Shown in pieces: positions 15,923-25,347 of a stretch of 64,000 nt of DNA (positions within the stretch are counted from its first letter, which is position 1; every line of letters starts with the position of its first letter). The position numbers and the translations under genes were made by a program. Source of the stretch: JAPULR01 sp963665075 (GTDB lineage: Bacteria > Chloroflexota > Dehalococcoidia > Lucifugimonadales > GCA-2712585); NCBI GenBank assembly GCA_963665075.1, contig OY762063.1, forward strand, positions 558,001 through 622,000, in the 5' to 3' direction. The notes below the pieces were generated by a model. That model made no database searches, was not told the origin of the DNA, and was given only the letters and a program-made list of their open reading frames with translations.

Positions 15923-17110
15923 TTGGATTACAACATTGTCTCAGGCGATTCCCACGTGGACATGAGCTGGCTTCCCGGCGATCTCTTCGTCCAGAACAAC
16001 TCCCAGCCCCATCTCCAGGACTTGATGCCCCGCATCATCGACACCGACGAAGGCCTCATCTGGAAGGCCGAGCACGACAACATCCTCGGCGTCGCCCAGT
16101 CCGCAGGCTTCGAATTCATCCCGCCCCAAAAGGGCCGCAGAAAGCGCACCGACAAGATGCTCGCCGCCGGCTTCTACGACGGCCCCGCCCGCCCCGTTGA
16201 CCCCGAACTCCGCCTCATGGACATGCAGACCGACGGCGTCGACGCCGAGATCCTCTACGGCATCACCGGCTCCGGCAAGAACCTCAAGAACATGGAAGTC
16301 GTCACCGAGGTCTACCGCATCTACAACGACTGGGTGGACAGGTTCGGCGCCAGCAACCCCGGTCGCTGGTACGGCCTCGCCTGCCTCCCCATCCACGACT
16401 CACAACTCGCCGCCGCCGAAGTCCGACGCGTCGCCGACCACCCCTTCATCCGCGGCGCCGACCTCATGGCCGGCGGCCTCAACTACCCCCTCTACGCCCG
16501 CGACGGCTACTGGGACTGCCTCTGGCAGGCCTGCGTCGAAACCGCCACCCCCATCTCCTTCCACATCGGCGGCGGGCGCATCCCCATCCCCACCACCCCC
16601 GACATGGACACCGGCTTCATCGTCGAAGGCCGCCCGCCCAGCCAGAACGAGCAGGGCTATCAGGCCGTTCGCGGCTCCCTGGGTATGTTCTCAATGGTGC
16701 AAGTCCTCATGGGCGTCATCTTCAGCGGCGCTTGCGAAACCTACCCCGACCTCCGCTTCGTCATGGGCGAATGCGGCGCCGGATGGGTCCCCTTCGCCCT
16801 CGACCGCATGGACCACATCCACGACGACGGCCAGTACGAGAAGAAATTCGACCCGCCCTTGACCATGAAACCCAGCGAATACTGGTACCGCAACGGCTTC
16901 ACCACCTTCCAGGAGGAATACGGCGTCAGCAACATCGCCCATCTCGTCGGCTTCGACAACCTCATGTGGGGTTCCGACTACCCCCACCCCGACAGCGTCT
17001 GGCCCGACTCCCGCGAAATCATCGCCGAAACCGTCGGCCCCCTCGGCCCCGAAAAGACGAAGCAAATCGTCCGCGACAACGCCGTCAAACTCTACAACAT
17101 GGGCAACTAA
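15923..17110 (+). CDS. Amidohydrolase (Amidohydro_2 family), paralogue 2 of 3
   Basis: The protein has 395 residues and is co-linear with the paralogues at 7835 and 31379: SGDSHVDMSWLPGDLF at the N-terminus, ISFHIGGGRIPIP, GECGAGWVPFALDRMD and WGSDYPHPDSVWP at the C-terminus. The start is TTG 15923 (no ATG is available and homologous residues begin here), with GGGGGT as a weak ribosome site. It is expected to be a metal-dependent lactone or amide hydrolase or a decarboxylase; substrate unknown. A TAAATT element at 15888-15893 is a possible -10. The gene follows the hicBA pair but appears to have its own promoter. Confidence 0.9.
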   Translation: MDYNIVSGDSHVDMSWLPGDLFVQNNSQPHLQDLMPRIIDTDEGLIWKAEHDNILGVAQSAGFEFIPPQKGRRKRTDKMLAAGFYDGPARPVDPELRLMDMQTDGVDAEILYGITGSGKNLKNMEVVTEVYRIYNDWVDRFGASNPGRWYGLACLPIHDSQLAAAEVRRVADHPFIRGADLMAGGLNYPLYARDGYWDCLWQACVETATPISFHIGGGRIPIPTTPDMDTGFIVEGRPPSQNEQGYQAVRGSLGMFSMVQVLMGVIFSGACETYPDLRFVMGECGAGWVPFALDRMDHIHDDGQYEKKFDPPLTMKPSEYWYRNGFTTFQEEYGVSNIAHLVGFDNLMWGSDYPHPDSVWPDSREIIAETVGPLGPEKTKQIVRDNAVKLYNMGN

Positions 17111-17594
17111 CCCCCTCCCCTCTTATCCCTTCCCCCTTCATGTGGGAAGGCTGCGATGGGGGTGAATCCCCCCGAGGAGATCCCATCTTCTCCCTCTCAT
17201 CCCTTCCCCCTTCACGGGGGAAGGTTAGGATGGGGGTGATTCCCCCAACAACATCCAACGTAGGGGCAGGTTTGAAACCTGCCCCTATCCTATCAACCCC
17301 CTTCGCTCCTACACATAGAGGCGTCCCTTGTGGACGCCCGTCCTCCTGTTATCCCTTCCCCCAACCACCACCCTCCGTCATTCCCGCCTCCCTTCCCGTC
17401 ATTCCCGCGCAGGCGGGAATCCACGGCGGGGTAGGGTGGAAGGGTGCCCGCTCACCCTGAGCCTGTCGAAGGGTCAAGCGGGAATCCCATCCCCCTCAAT
17501 CCCCACGTAGGGGCGACCGGCCGGTCGCCCCTACCCGTCGCGCTACAATACCACCTCCAACAACCACCCATACCCACGGCTGACCCACCCCCAA
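17111..17594 (+). repeat. Repeat-filled 484-bp gap
   Basis: In order: two hairpin B copies (about 17120-17175 and 17205-17250); palindrome D (17261-17287, TAGGGGCAGGTTT / AAACCTGCCCCTA around a central G); a GAGGCGTCCC-TTGT-GGACGCC element (about 17316-17340); a two-unit family A ladder (about 17387-17432); hairpin C (about 17450-17481); and a perfect 28-bp palindrome D at 17507-17534 (GTAGGGGCGACCGG and its complement). No gene is seen. Confidence 0.88.
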
Positions 17595-18881
17595 CTACTC
17601 CCCCACCCTAACCGGCCTCCCCGGCCTCCGCGTCAAATAAATCAAAACCGCCGCCACCAGATACACCCCCGCCAGCGCCACGAACAACTCGTCATAACTC
17701 CCCGTCACCTCCCTCACCTTCGCCCCCAGAAACGGCCCCAACCCCAACGCCCCCATCGATAGCGGCGTCAGCGCCCCCGTTATCGCCCCGAACGACCCCC
17801 GCCCGAAATACTGCGCCAGCAGCATCGATTCTAGCACCCCCGTCGTCCCCGAAAACAGCCCCCACAGCAGCCCGAACGCGTACGCCTCCCACACCGAATC
17901 CACCATCAGCAGCCACAACGTCAGCCCCGCCGACACTACCAGCACCGCCACCAGCAGACGCCTCGGAGTCACCCTGTCCGCCACGTACCCCCACATCAGC
18001 ACCCCCAACGACAGGAACGTGCTCAGCGTCAGCACCAACGCCGCCTGCGTCGTCGACATCCCCGCCTCTTCGCTCAAATACGGCACCATCGCGAATCCGA
18101 TAGTCGCCGCCCCCAGAATCGCCAGCACCGTCGTCATCCCCACCAGCCAGAACGCCGCCGTCCGCATCGCCTCCCCCGCCCGCCAGCTGAACTCCTCCGC
18201 CTCCGCCCTCGTCGCCTTCCCGTCCGCTCCCGCCTCCACCGCCGACGGCTCCGCTCCGTCCGGAAGCATCCCGATGTCCTCCGGCTGCCGTCGCATTATG
18301 ACAATCAGTGGAAGCACCATCGCCAAACTCAACGCCCCCATATACTGATACGCCGCCCTCCAGCTCAAGCTCGACGCGATAACCGCTATCAACTGTATGT
18401 TAATCGCGCTCCCGATCGGACGATTCAACGAATTCAACGCCAACGCCAGATTCCGCCGCTTCCGAAAGAAATTCACTGCCACCGTTCGCGGTACCACGCC
18501 AATCAGTATCGGATTCCCCAACCCGCGCCCGAAGATATACGCCGCGTAGAAGTGCCACACCTGCGACACCCGGCTTAGCGAGAAGAAGGAAATCGCCATG
18601 CAAACCGTCGCCACCGGCATCAACACCCGCGGCCCGTGCTTGTCCGCCAGCCGCCCTATCAGCGGCGAAAGCAACCCCGACGTCCACGTCCCCAGCGTCA
18701 CCGCCAGCGCAATCGTGCTCCGACTCCACCCCGTATCCTCGAATATGAAATCCTGGATGCCCCCCAACACCACCTGCGTTATCCCCGTGCACGCGAACGT
18801 CGCCAGCGCCGCCATCCCCATTATCAGCCAGCCGTAGTAGAACGGCGTCGGCGGCCTCCACGTAAGCGCCCTCGCTAGCAA
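17595..18881 (-). CDS. MFS transporter
   Basis: This 428-residue protein shows 12 predicted hydrophobic helices and the MFS loop 2-3 motif in GRLADKHGPR (about 76-85); a shorter copy lies in the second half (WGYVADRVTPRR). It starts FYYGWLIMGMAALATF, as in the monocarboxylate/oxalate:formate antiporter-like MFS group. It probably moves a small organic acid or related solute across the inner membrane. The TTG start at 18881 has no clear ribosome site. It begins 24 bp after the hydantoinase stop, on the same strand, so the two are probably one operon and the transporter may import or export a hydantoin or carbamoyl substrate. Confidence 0.87.
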   Translation of the reverse strand: MLARALTWRPPTPFYYGWLIMGMAALATFACTGITQVVLGGIQDFIFEDTGWSRSTIALAVTLGTWTSGLLSPLIGRLADKHGPRVLMPVATVCMAISFFSLSRVSQVWHFYAAYIFGRGLGNPILIGVVPRTVAVNFFRKRRNLALALNSLNRPIGSAINIQLIAVIASSLSWRAAYQYMGALSLAMVLPLIVIMRRQPEDIGMLPDGAEPSAVEAGADGKATRAEAEEFSWRAGEAMRTAAFWLVGMTTVLAILGAATIGFAMVPYLSEEAGMSTTQAALVLTLSTFLSLGVLMWGYVADRVTPRRLLVAVLVVSAGLTLWLLMVDSVWEAYAFGLLWGLFSGTTGVLESMLLAQYFGRGSFGAITGALTPLSMGALGLGPFLGAKVREVTGSYDELFVALAGVYLVAAVLIYLTRRPGRPVRVGE

Positions 18882-18905
18882 AGATCCGGACTCACAGAAC
18901 GAAAA

Positions 18906-20354
18906 TCAAAACGCCGGCTTCTGCAACACCGACGACTCAATCTTGCGGAATATCAGCCGCCCGTCCGTCGGCTCCCCCAGCAGTTTCCCGTCCTCCACCA
19001 TCACCTTCCCCCGAAGCATCACCAGCGTCGGCCACCCCTCAATCTCCCACCCTTCCCACGGACTGTAGTCCCGCAAGTGCAGGTCGTCCATCGTCAGCGC
19101 CTTCCGAATAGACGGGTCCATAATCGTAATGTCCGCGTCGCTCCCCACCGCGATAGCCCCCTTCTGCGGATACATCCCCAACATCTTCGCCGCGTTCGTC
19201 GAAGTCACGTCCACGAACCGCTCCAACGACATCCCTCGCTTCACAACCGCGTCCGTGTACACAACCCCCATCCGAATCTCAATCCCGATGTTCCCGCCCC
19301 TCAAGTCCAGCACGTTCCGCCCCGCAATCTTGTCCAGATACGTTGTGAACCCGCTGTCCGTCGCCGTAAACGCCAAATCGTCCTTCATCAGCCCCTTCCA
19401 CAACTCCACCCTGTCCTCCTCGTACTTCAAGGAAGGAAACGTGTGATACTTCATCCCGTCCTCCTCCATGTACCGGCTGCACTCGAACGACAACGCCAAA
19501 GTCAGCACCTCCCCGTACACCGGCCTGCCATTGCTCCGCGCCTCCTCGATCGCCTCCAGCCCCTCATGCGCCGTGACGTGGACGAAATACATCCCCACCC
19601 CCGTCCGCTCCGCCAGCCGCGTCACGTTCCGAAACGCCAATTCCTCCGCCAGATTCGAATGAATCAGATGGGCGTTGTGCCAGTCCCACCGACCCCGTTC
19701 GTGCGCCGTCAAGTAGTTGTACATCGTCACCTCGTCGTCTGACCCGTGCACCGCCAACACCCCGTCGTGCCGCGCGATCTGCGTCATCAGGTCGGCAAGC
19801 CGCCCCATGTCCAACTTAGCCACCAGGCTGATTGGAATCCGCCCTTCCGGCGGCTTCGTGTCCGTCGTGAATATCTTGATGCTCGGAAACCCTGCCCGCA
19901 CCAGCTCCCCGTATCGCGAAATCGCATCCGGCGTGTTCGAACTCGAGTAGATGCAATGCGTCGAATAATCCGTGTACGCGTTCCCCGGCCACACGTCCAT
20001 ATATTCGTGAATCCCCGCCGCCAGATCCCCCTCGTTCGGCACCGGCGCGAAGTCCACCACCGTCGTCGTCCCTCCCCAGATAGCCCCCAGCGAATGCTCC
20101 AACGGCCCCGCGTTCGGCACCCCCGGCACCGACTCCGGTATCCCCGGCCGCACGTTGGATGCGGCGTGAATGTGCGGCTCCACGCCCCCCGGCACCACGA
20201 TCTTCCCCGAAGCGTCTATGACCCGCCCCGCCTCCGGCAGCGGCGCCCCATGCATCGACACAACAACAATCTTCTCCCCCAGAATCCCCACGTCCCACTC
20301 CCCAGCCCCCATCGGCGTAACAACCGTCCCGCCACTGATAATCGTATCCAGCAT
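18906..20354 (-). CDS. Dihydropyrimidinase/hydantoinase-family amidohydrolase
   Basis: The protein has 482 residues, the usual length for D-hydantoinase or dihydropyrimidinase. The full metal set is visible: PHIH (H61, H63), carboxylated Lys in SIKIF (K160), H203 in AVHGSDD, H259 in FVHVTAHEG and D333 in ATDSGF. It ends in a beta-sandwich section (GSDADITIMDP). It hydrolyses cyclic amides such as hydantoins, dihydropyrimidines or allantoin; which is not decided. GGAGG lies 8 bases before ATG 20354. It leads a two-gene operon with the MFS transporter. Confidence 0.9.
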   Translation of the reverse strand: MLDTIISGGTVVTPMGAGEWDVGILGEKIVVVSMHGAPLPEAGRVIDASGKIVVPGGVEPHIHAASNVRPGIPESVPGVPNAGPLEHSLGAIWGGTTTVVDFAPVPNEGDLAAGIHEYMDVWPGNAYTDYSTHCIYSSSNTPDAISRYGELVRAGFPSIKIFTTDTKPPEGRIPISLVAKLDMGRLADLMTQIARHDGVLAVHGSDDEVTMYNYLTAHERGRWDWHNAHLIHSNLAEELAFRNVTRLAERTGVGMYFVHVTAHEGLEAIEEARSNGRPVYGEVLTLALSFECSRYMEEDGMKYHTFPSLKYEEDRVELWKGLMKDDLAFTATDSGFTTYLDKIAGRNVLDLRGGNIGIEIRMGVVYTDAVVKRGMSLERFVDVTSTNAAKMLGMYPQKGAIAVGSDADITIMDPSIRKALTMDDLHLRDYSPWEGWEIEGWPTLVMLRGKVMVEDGKLLGEPTDGRLIFRKIESSVLQKPAF

Positions 20355-20474
20355 CGCTCAAACCTCCCACTCCAAAACTCCCCAACCCAATCCAACCCCC
20401 AACTAGCTGATTGTAGACCAGCCACCCCCATTGTCAACACCAACCCCTCTTCTCCCTTCCCCCTCGACCCCATC

Positions 20475-20570
20475 CGTCATTCCCGCGTAGGCGGGAATCC
20501 ACTCCCCCACTCACCCTGACCATCCCTCCCATCCGCTCACCCTGAACCTGTCGAAGGGCCACCCCCAACC
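20475..20570 (+). repeat. Hairpin A and degenerate hairpin C
   Basis: Hairpin A is 20475-20501 (loop GTAG). A truncated hairpin C start (CACTCACCCTGA) lies at about 20509 and a fuller but unpaired copy at about 20532-20563. They lie between the divergent hydantoinase and Gfo/Idh genes. Confidence 0.8.
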
Positions 20571-20582
20571 CCCAAAATCCGC

Positions 20583-20588
20583 TATACT
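20583..20588 (+). promoter_or_regulatory. Candidate -10 element of the Gfo/Idh gene
   Basis: TATACT, preceded by GC, lies 32 bases before ATG 20620. Similar GC/GG-TANANT hexamers stand 25-35 bases before the starts at 7835, 15923, 28748, 31379 and 43084. Confidence 0.4.
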
Positions 20589-20619
20589 AACCCCAACCCC
20601 AAACCAAAGGAGACCCCCA

Positions 20620-21741
20620 ATGCCCAACGAAAAACTCCGCGTCGCCGTCCTAGGCGCCGGACGCTGGGCCAACATGGCCCATATCCCCGGCTGGCTCCGC
20701 GACCCACGCGTCCAACTCGTCGCCCTCTGCGACGTCGAACTCCAACTCGCCAAAGACATGGCCGCCAGCTTCAACATCCCCGAATACACCGGCGACTGGC
20801 AATCCCTCGTCTCCCGCCCCGACGTCGACGTCATAGACATCGTCACCCCCTCCGACACCCACCACCAACTCGCCTCCGCCGCCATCCACGCCGGCAAGCA
20901 CGTCCTCTGCGAAAAGCCCGTCGCCCAGGACTTCCGCGAAACCCTCCGCCTCTCCGCCCTCGCCCAATCCAACGGCCTCAAAACCAAGCTCGGCTTCACC
21001 TTCCGCTACACCCCCGGCGTCCAGTACGCCAAGTCCCTCATCGACGAAGGATTCGTCGGAAAGCCCTACATCTTCAACGGCTTCGAGCAGAACTCCCAGT
21101 GGATCAACCCCCAAACCCCCCTCCGCCGCTCCCAGATGCGCGACGACCAGTCCCAAATCCAGGTAGTCTCCCTCGAAGGCTACGGCGCCCCCATCATAGA
21201 CATCGGCCGATGGTGGGTCGGCGCCGACTTCGCCAGCGTCGTCGGCACCATGCGCAACTTCATCCCTGAGAGAATGGTCTACGGCAGCGACAAGCTCACT
21301 CCCATGAACATCAACGACGGCGACGTTTTCATCGCCGAATTCGCCAACGGCGTCATCGGCTCCGTCCAGACCAGCTTCGTCACCGTCGGAAATTTCCCCG
21401 GCGTCGAGGCCCGCATCTTCGGCGACAAGGGCGCAATCATATGCCGCATGGTCGAAGAATTCGGCGTCGCCGAGACCATAAAAGTCGCCACTCCCGACGC
21501 CGTCGAATTCAAGGAACTCGCCATCCCCGACAAGTTCTATCCCGGCGGCGGCGCGCCCACCGAAAGCTGGCGCAGCCTCTTCTACGCCAACCTCATCAAG
21601 GATTTCATCGACGAAATTCAGGAAGGCGGCACCCGCAACCAGGGCAATTTCGTCGACGGCGCCGCCGTCCAGGAGGTCATCAACGCCGTCGAACTCTCCC
21701 ACCGCGAACGCCGCTGGGTAGACCTCCCCCTCGCCCGCTAG
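20620..21741 (+). CDS. Gfo/Idh/MocA family oxidoreductase
   Basis: The protein has 373 residues. The N-terminal Rossmann domain has VAVLGAGRWANMAHIPGW and the EKP motif (HVLCEKPVAQD, about 90-100), where Lys is the family catalytic residue. The C-terminal domain begins at GFTFRYTPGVQYAKSLID. Members oxidise or reduce sugars, inositols and similar polyols with NAD(P). AAAGGAG precedes ATG 20620. It stands alone, flanked by repeats. A second member is at 25344. The substrate is not predictable. Confidence 0.9.
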   Translation: MPNEKLRVAVLGAGRWANMAHIPGWLRDPRVQLVALCDVELQLAKDMAASFNIPEYTGDWQSLVSRPDVDVIDIVTPSDTHHQLASAAIHAGKHVLCEKPVAQDFRETLRLSALAQSNGLKTKLGFTFRYTPGVQYAKSLIDEGFVGKPYIFNGFEQNSQWINPQTPLRRSQMRDDQSQIQVVSLEGYGAPIIDIGRWWVGADFASVVGTMRNFIPERMVYGSDKLTPMNINDGDVFIAEFANGVIGSVQTSFVTVGNFPGVEARIFGDKGAIICRMVEEFGVAETIKVATPDAVEFKELAIPDKFYPGGGAPTESWRSLFYANLIKDFIDEIQEGGTRNQGNFVDGAAVQEVINAVELSHRERRWVDLPLAR

Positions 21742-21774
21742 GCCCGCCCCATGAACCATCCCTCCCCATCCCCA

Positions 21775-22040
21775 CCGCTCACCCTGAGCCTGTCGAAGGG
21801 TCGAGCGCCCCTCTTGCCCCCTCTCCCGTTATGGGAGAGGGTTGGGGTGAAGGTACGTCACTCCGTCATTCCCGCCCCCTTCTCCGTCATTCCCGCAACC
21901 CCCTCCGTCATTCCCACAACCCCCTCCGTCATTCCCGCGCAGGCGGGAATCCATCCCCTCTTATCCCTTCCCCCTTGACGGGGGAAGGTTAGGATGGGGG
22001 TGACTCCCCCTCTTTCTCCCGCGAAAGCGGGAGCCCATCC
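21775..22040 (+). repeat. Hairpin C, hairpin G, family A ladder (4 units), hairpin B, CTCCCGC hairpin
   Basis: Hairpin C is 21775-21807 and hairpin G about 21818-21855. Ladder units start at 21865, 21886, 21907 and 21928 (21-bp period), with only the last completed (to 21953). Hairpin B lies at about 21964-22008 and a CTCCCGC-GAAA-GCGGGAG hairpin at about 22016-22034. This is the whole 342-bp gap before the DUF885 gene. Confidence 0.9.
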
Positions 22041-22083
22041 CCTCTTATCCCTTCCCAATAAACCTCCCCCTGGAGAAATAACC

Positions 22084-23757
22084 ATGCCCCAAACCCAATT
22101 CTCCCTATGGCTAGACCGCTTCTTCGACTCCTACTACCGACACCGCCCCGTCAACGCCACCTTCATCGGCGTCCACGACTACGACCACCAACTCCCCGAC
22201 CTTTCCCCCGAAGGCGTCCACGCCTGCGTCTCCGACATGACCCAACTCCAACAAGACCTCGCCGCCCTCCCTGACGAACCCCTCACCGAACCCCAACAAA
22301 TCGACCGCCAACTGGCCTCCGGATTCCTCGAAATCCAGCAATGGGAATTCCAGTCCACCCACTTCCACCTCGGCAACCCCTCCTTCTATACAGGAGAAGC
22401 CATATTCGGCGTCCTGTCCCTCCTCCGCCGCGATTTCGCCCCCTTCACCCAACGCCTCGAAGCCGCCATTGAGCGCATGAACCGCATCGACACCCTCCTC
22501 CAACAAGCCCAAGAAAACATCTCCGCAGCCCCGTCAGCCTGGATTGAACGCGCCATCACAGAATGCGAAGGCTCCCTCGCCTTCCTCGAATCCGGCCTCC
22601 CCCACCTCCTCCGCGACAACAACATCCAATCCCCCGCCGCCGAATCCGCCGCCTCCAAAGCCGCCAACGCCTTCCGCCAATTCAAAAACTGGCTCGAATC
22701 CGAACTCCCCCCCAACGACGCCTACGCCTCCGGCGCGGACGCCTTCAACCTCATGCTCCAAAAGGGCCACTGCCTCGACGTGACCGCCGCCGCCGTAGAA
22801 TCCTACGCCTGGCAGGAACTACGCAAAAGCGAAGCGAAACTCGACGCCCACGCCTCCGACTTCGACGCCGACACCTGGCAGGAAGCCCTCGCCAAGCTTG
22901 CCGACCACTACCCAACACCCGACCACTTCCTCCCCCACCACTACGGCCTCTGGCGCGCCTGCCGCGCCGTCGCCGAGCAGAACGACCTCCTCACCTGGCC
23001 TGAATGCGACATCCAATTCGTCCCCCGCCCCCTCTGGGCGCGAGGCGCCGCCCCCAAGCTATACTTCCTCCCTTACCATTCCGCCCCCGCCTTCGACCGG
23101 ATCCCCGCCGTCGACTGCATCATCCCCCCCATCGACTGGAACGTCCCCGCGGCCCAACGCCTCCAGATGCTCCGCGCCGCCAACAACAGCGTCATCAAAC
23201 TCAACCACGTCGTCCACCACGCCGCCCTCGGCCACCACGTCCAGAACTGGTACGCCAACAACAAAGCCCAGTCCCGCATCGGCCAAATCGCCGCCGTCGA
23301 CGTCGCCTCCCGCCTCGCCTTCTTCTGCGCCGGCACCCTCGCCGAAGGCTGGGCCACCTACAGCGTCAGTCTCATGGACGAATCAAATTTCCTCACCGCC
23401 CTCGAAAGCTACTCCCTCCACCACGCCCGCCTCCGCGCCTGCGCCCGCGCCATCGTCGACGTCGGCATCCACACCGGCAAGCTCACCCTCGACCAGGCCC
23501 AGGCCTTCTACGCCGACCGCGTCGCCATGTCCGAATCAGCCTCCCGCGCCGAAGCCGTCAAAAACACCATGTTCCCCGGCGCCGCCATGATGTACCTCAT
23601 CGGCTCCGACGCCATCGTCAACCTCCGCGAACAAATGAAATCCAAGCACGGCGACGCCTTCAACCTCAAAAACTTCCACGACGCCCTCCTCTCCTACGGC
23701 TCCATCCCCGTCCCCCTAATCGCCCAAGGGATGCAAACCAACCCCAACTGGCTCTAG
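22084..23757 (+). CDS. DUF885 family protein with altered zinc-peptidase motif
   Basis: The protein has 557 residues. Its C-terminal half matches DUF885 (PF05960), a gluzincin-like peptidase family: AEGWATYSVSLMDE, then RACARAIVDVGIHTGKLTLDQA and a PGAAMMYLIGSDAIVNLRE block. The expected HExxPGH appears as VHHAALGHH (H378-H379, G383-H384), so the catalytic Glu is His. The protein may therefore be inactive as a peptidase or use other chemistry. ATG 22084 is preceded by GGAG; the frame extends upstream to 21994 only through repeat sequence. There is no signal peptide. Confidence 0.82.
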   Translation: MPQTQFSLWLDRFFDSYYRHRPVNATFIGVHDYDHQLPDLSPEGVHACVSDMTQLQQDLAALPDEPLTEPQQIDRQLASGFLEIQQWEFQSTHFHLGNPSFYTGEAIFGVLSLLRRDFAPFTQRLEAAIERMNRIDTLLQQAQENISAAPSAWIERAITECEGSLAFLESGLPHLLRDNNIQSPAAESAASKAANAFRQFKNWLESELPPNDAYASGADAFNLMLQKGHCLDVTAAAVESYAWQELRKSEAKLDAHASDFDADTWQEALAKLADHYPTPDHFLPHHYGLWRACRAVAEQNDLLTWPECDIQFVPRPLWARGAAPKLYFLPYHSAPAFDRIPAVDCIIPPIDWNVPAAQRLQMLRAANNSVIKLNHVVHHAALGHHVQNWYANNKAQSRIGQIAAVDVASRLAFFCAGTLAEGWATYSVSLMDESNFLTALESYSLHHARLRACARAIVDVGIHTGKLTLDQAQAFYADRVAMSESASRAEAVKNTMFPGAAMMYLIGSDAIVNLREQMKSKHGDAFNLKNFHDALLSYGSIPVPLIAQGMQTNPNWL

Positions 23758-23794
23758 CAATAACCCCTACCCCCCTCTTACCCCTGACACCACC

Positions 23795-23890
23795 CCCCAT
23801 TCCCGCCACCCACTCCGTCATTCCCGCGCAGGCGGGAATCCACCGCTACCCGCGCACACCTATCCCGTAGGGGCGATTGGCCAATCGCCC
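23795..23890 (+). repeat. Short family A ladder (2 units) and palindrome D
   Basis: Family A half-arm at about 23797 and complete hairpin at about 23817-23842. Palindrome D is 23867-23890, with the core GGGCGATTGG / CCAATCGCCC. Confidence 0.85.
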
Positions 23891-23985
23891 TCCCCCTGTT
23901 GGCTTACCGTCTCAAATAGTCCATAATGGCAGACGGAATGCCGGGACGACTTGCCAGATAGGCCGGCATTCTTAAGGAGGCCCCC

Positions 23986-25347
23986 ATGACCAACGACACC
24001 ATCAACGAACTCATCGGCCACGCCAAAGACCACCTCTGGATGTCCCACAACCAATTCGCAGGCCGCGACGACCCCAACCCCCTCGGCCTCGCCGTCAAGG
24101 GCGAAGGCTGCTACGTCATCGACTCCGAGGGCAACCGCTACCTCGACGCCACCGGCGGCTCCCACTGCTGCCTCGTCGGCCACGGTCGCCGTGAAATCGC
24201 CGACGCCGTCTACGAGCAGATGCTCAACCTCCAATTCAGCGGCTCCGGCCTCACCCCCTTCACCAACGTCCCGACGGCGAAACTCTCCAGGAAACTCGCC
24301 GAACTCACCCCCGGCGACCTCTCCCGCTCCTTCTACACCCTCTCCGGCTCCGAGGCCATCGAAGCCGCCCTCAAAATCGTCCGCCAATACCACGCCCAGA
24401 ACGGCAACCCCAGGAAGTACAAAGTCCTTTACCGCAACTACTCCCACCACGGCTACACCTGGGGCGCCATGAGCGTCAGCGGCGACCCCGCCATCCGCTC
24501 CCTCATCTTCGAACCCACCATCCCTATGGGCGTCATGGTGCCCGAAGCCAACCCCTACCGCTGCATCCATTGCACCGGAACCTGCAACCTCGGCTGCGCC
24601 CGCTCCATCGAGGCCACCATCGAATTCGAAGACCCCGATTCCATCGCCGCAATGGTTGTCGAACCCGTCCCCAAGGGCGCGTTGATGTCCCCGCCCGAGT
24701 ATTGGGACATGATTAAAGACCTCTGCGCCAAGCACGACATCCTCCTCATCGCCGACGAAGTAGTCACCGCCTTCGGCAGAACCGGAACCTGGTTCGGCGG
24801 CGACCACTACGAACTTCAACCCGACCTCCTGGTCCTCGGCAAGACCCTCGGCAGCGGCTACCAGCCCATCGGCGCCGTCGTCGCCACCGACCGGATTTTC
24901 GAGAGATTCCTCGGCGATCCCGACAAGACCCTCCTCCAGTCCCACACCCTCAGCAGCCACCCCGTCGTCTCCGTCGCCGCCCTCACCAACCTCGAAATCA
25001 TCGAGCGCGAGCGCCTCGTCGAACGCAGCGCCAACCTCGCCCCCTTCTTCAAGTCCCAGCTTGAGACCCTCAAGGAACACTCCACCGTCGGCGAAGTCCG
25101 CGCCATCGGCCTCCTCGCCGAAGTCGAACTCGTCAAGGGCAACGGCTCCAAACAGCCCCTCGGCGGCAAGGAAGTCGGACGCCGGCTGACCCGATTCATG
25201 GTCGATAACGGCCTATATATGCGATGCAGCGGCGAGCGCCTCTCCATCCACCCGCCCCTGACCATCACCGAAGACGAAATCCGCGAAATGGTAGACATCT
25301 TCGACAAGACCCTAACCTACGCAGAAACGGAGATTTTGACGACATGA
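23986..25347 (+). CDS. Class III (omega) aminotransferase
   Basis: The protein has 453 residues, fold-type I PLP, class III (PF00202). Motifs: SGSEAIEAALKIVRQY, ADEVVTAFGRTG with the PLP Asp, and VLGKTLGSGYQPIGA with the Schiff-base Lys K286. A Cys-rich segment (RCIHCTGTCNLGCAR) sits where related enzymes carry a similar Cys cluster. It transfers an amino group from an omega-amino acid or amine (e.g. taurine, beta-alanine) to pyruvate or 2-oxoglutarate; which is unknown. AAGGAGG precedes ATG 23986. Its TGA overlaps the ATG of the next gene (ATGA), so the two are co-translated. Confidence 0.92.
   Translation: MTNDTINELIGHAKDHLWMSHNQFAGRDDPNPLGLAVKGEGCYVIDSEGNRYLDATGGSHCCLVGHGRREIADAVYEQMLNLQFSGSGLTPFTNVPTAKLSRKLAELTPGDLSRSFYTLSGSEAIEAALKIVRQYHAQNGNPRKYKVLYRNYSHHGYTWGAMSVSGDPAIRSLIFEPTIPMGVMVPEANPYRCIHCTGTCNLGCARSIEATIEFEDPDSIAAMVVEPVPKGALMSPPEYWDMIKDLCAKHDILLIADEVVTAFGRTGTWFGGDHYELQPDLLVLGKTLGSGYQPIGAVVATDRIFERFLGDPDKTLLQSHTLSSHPVVSVAALTNLEIIERERLVERSANLAPFFKSQLETLKEHSTVGEVRAIGLLAEVELVKGNGSKQPLGGKEVGRRLTRFMVDNGLYMRCSGERLSIHPPLTITEDEIREMVDIFDKTLTYAETEILTT

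Noticed and set aside
20650..21759. 369-codon minus-strand ORF
   Set aside because: Antisense shadow of the Gfo/Idh gene with biased D/E/G/V content; the + strand product has clear motifs.
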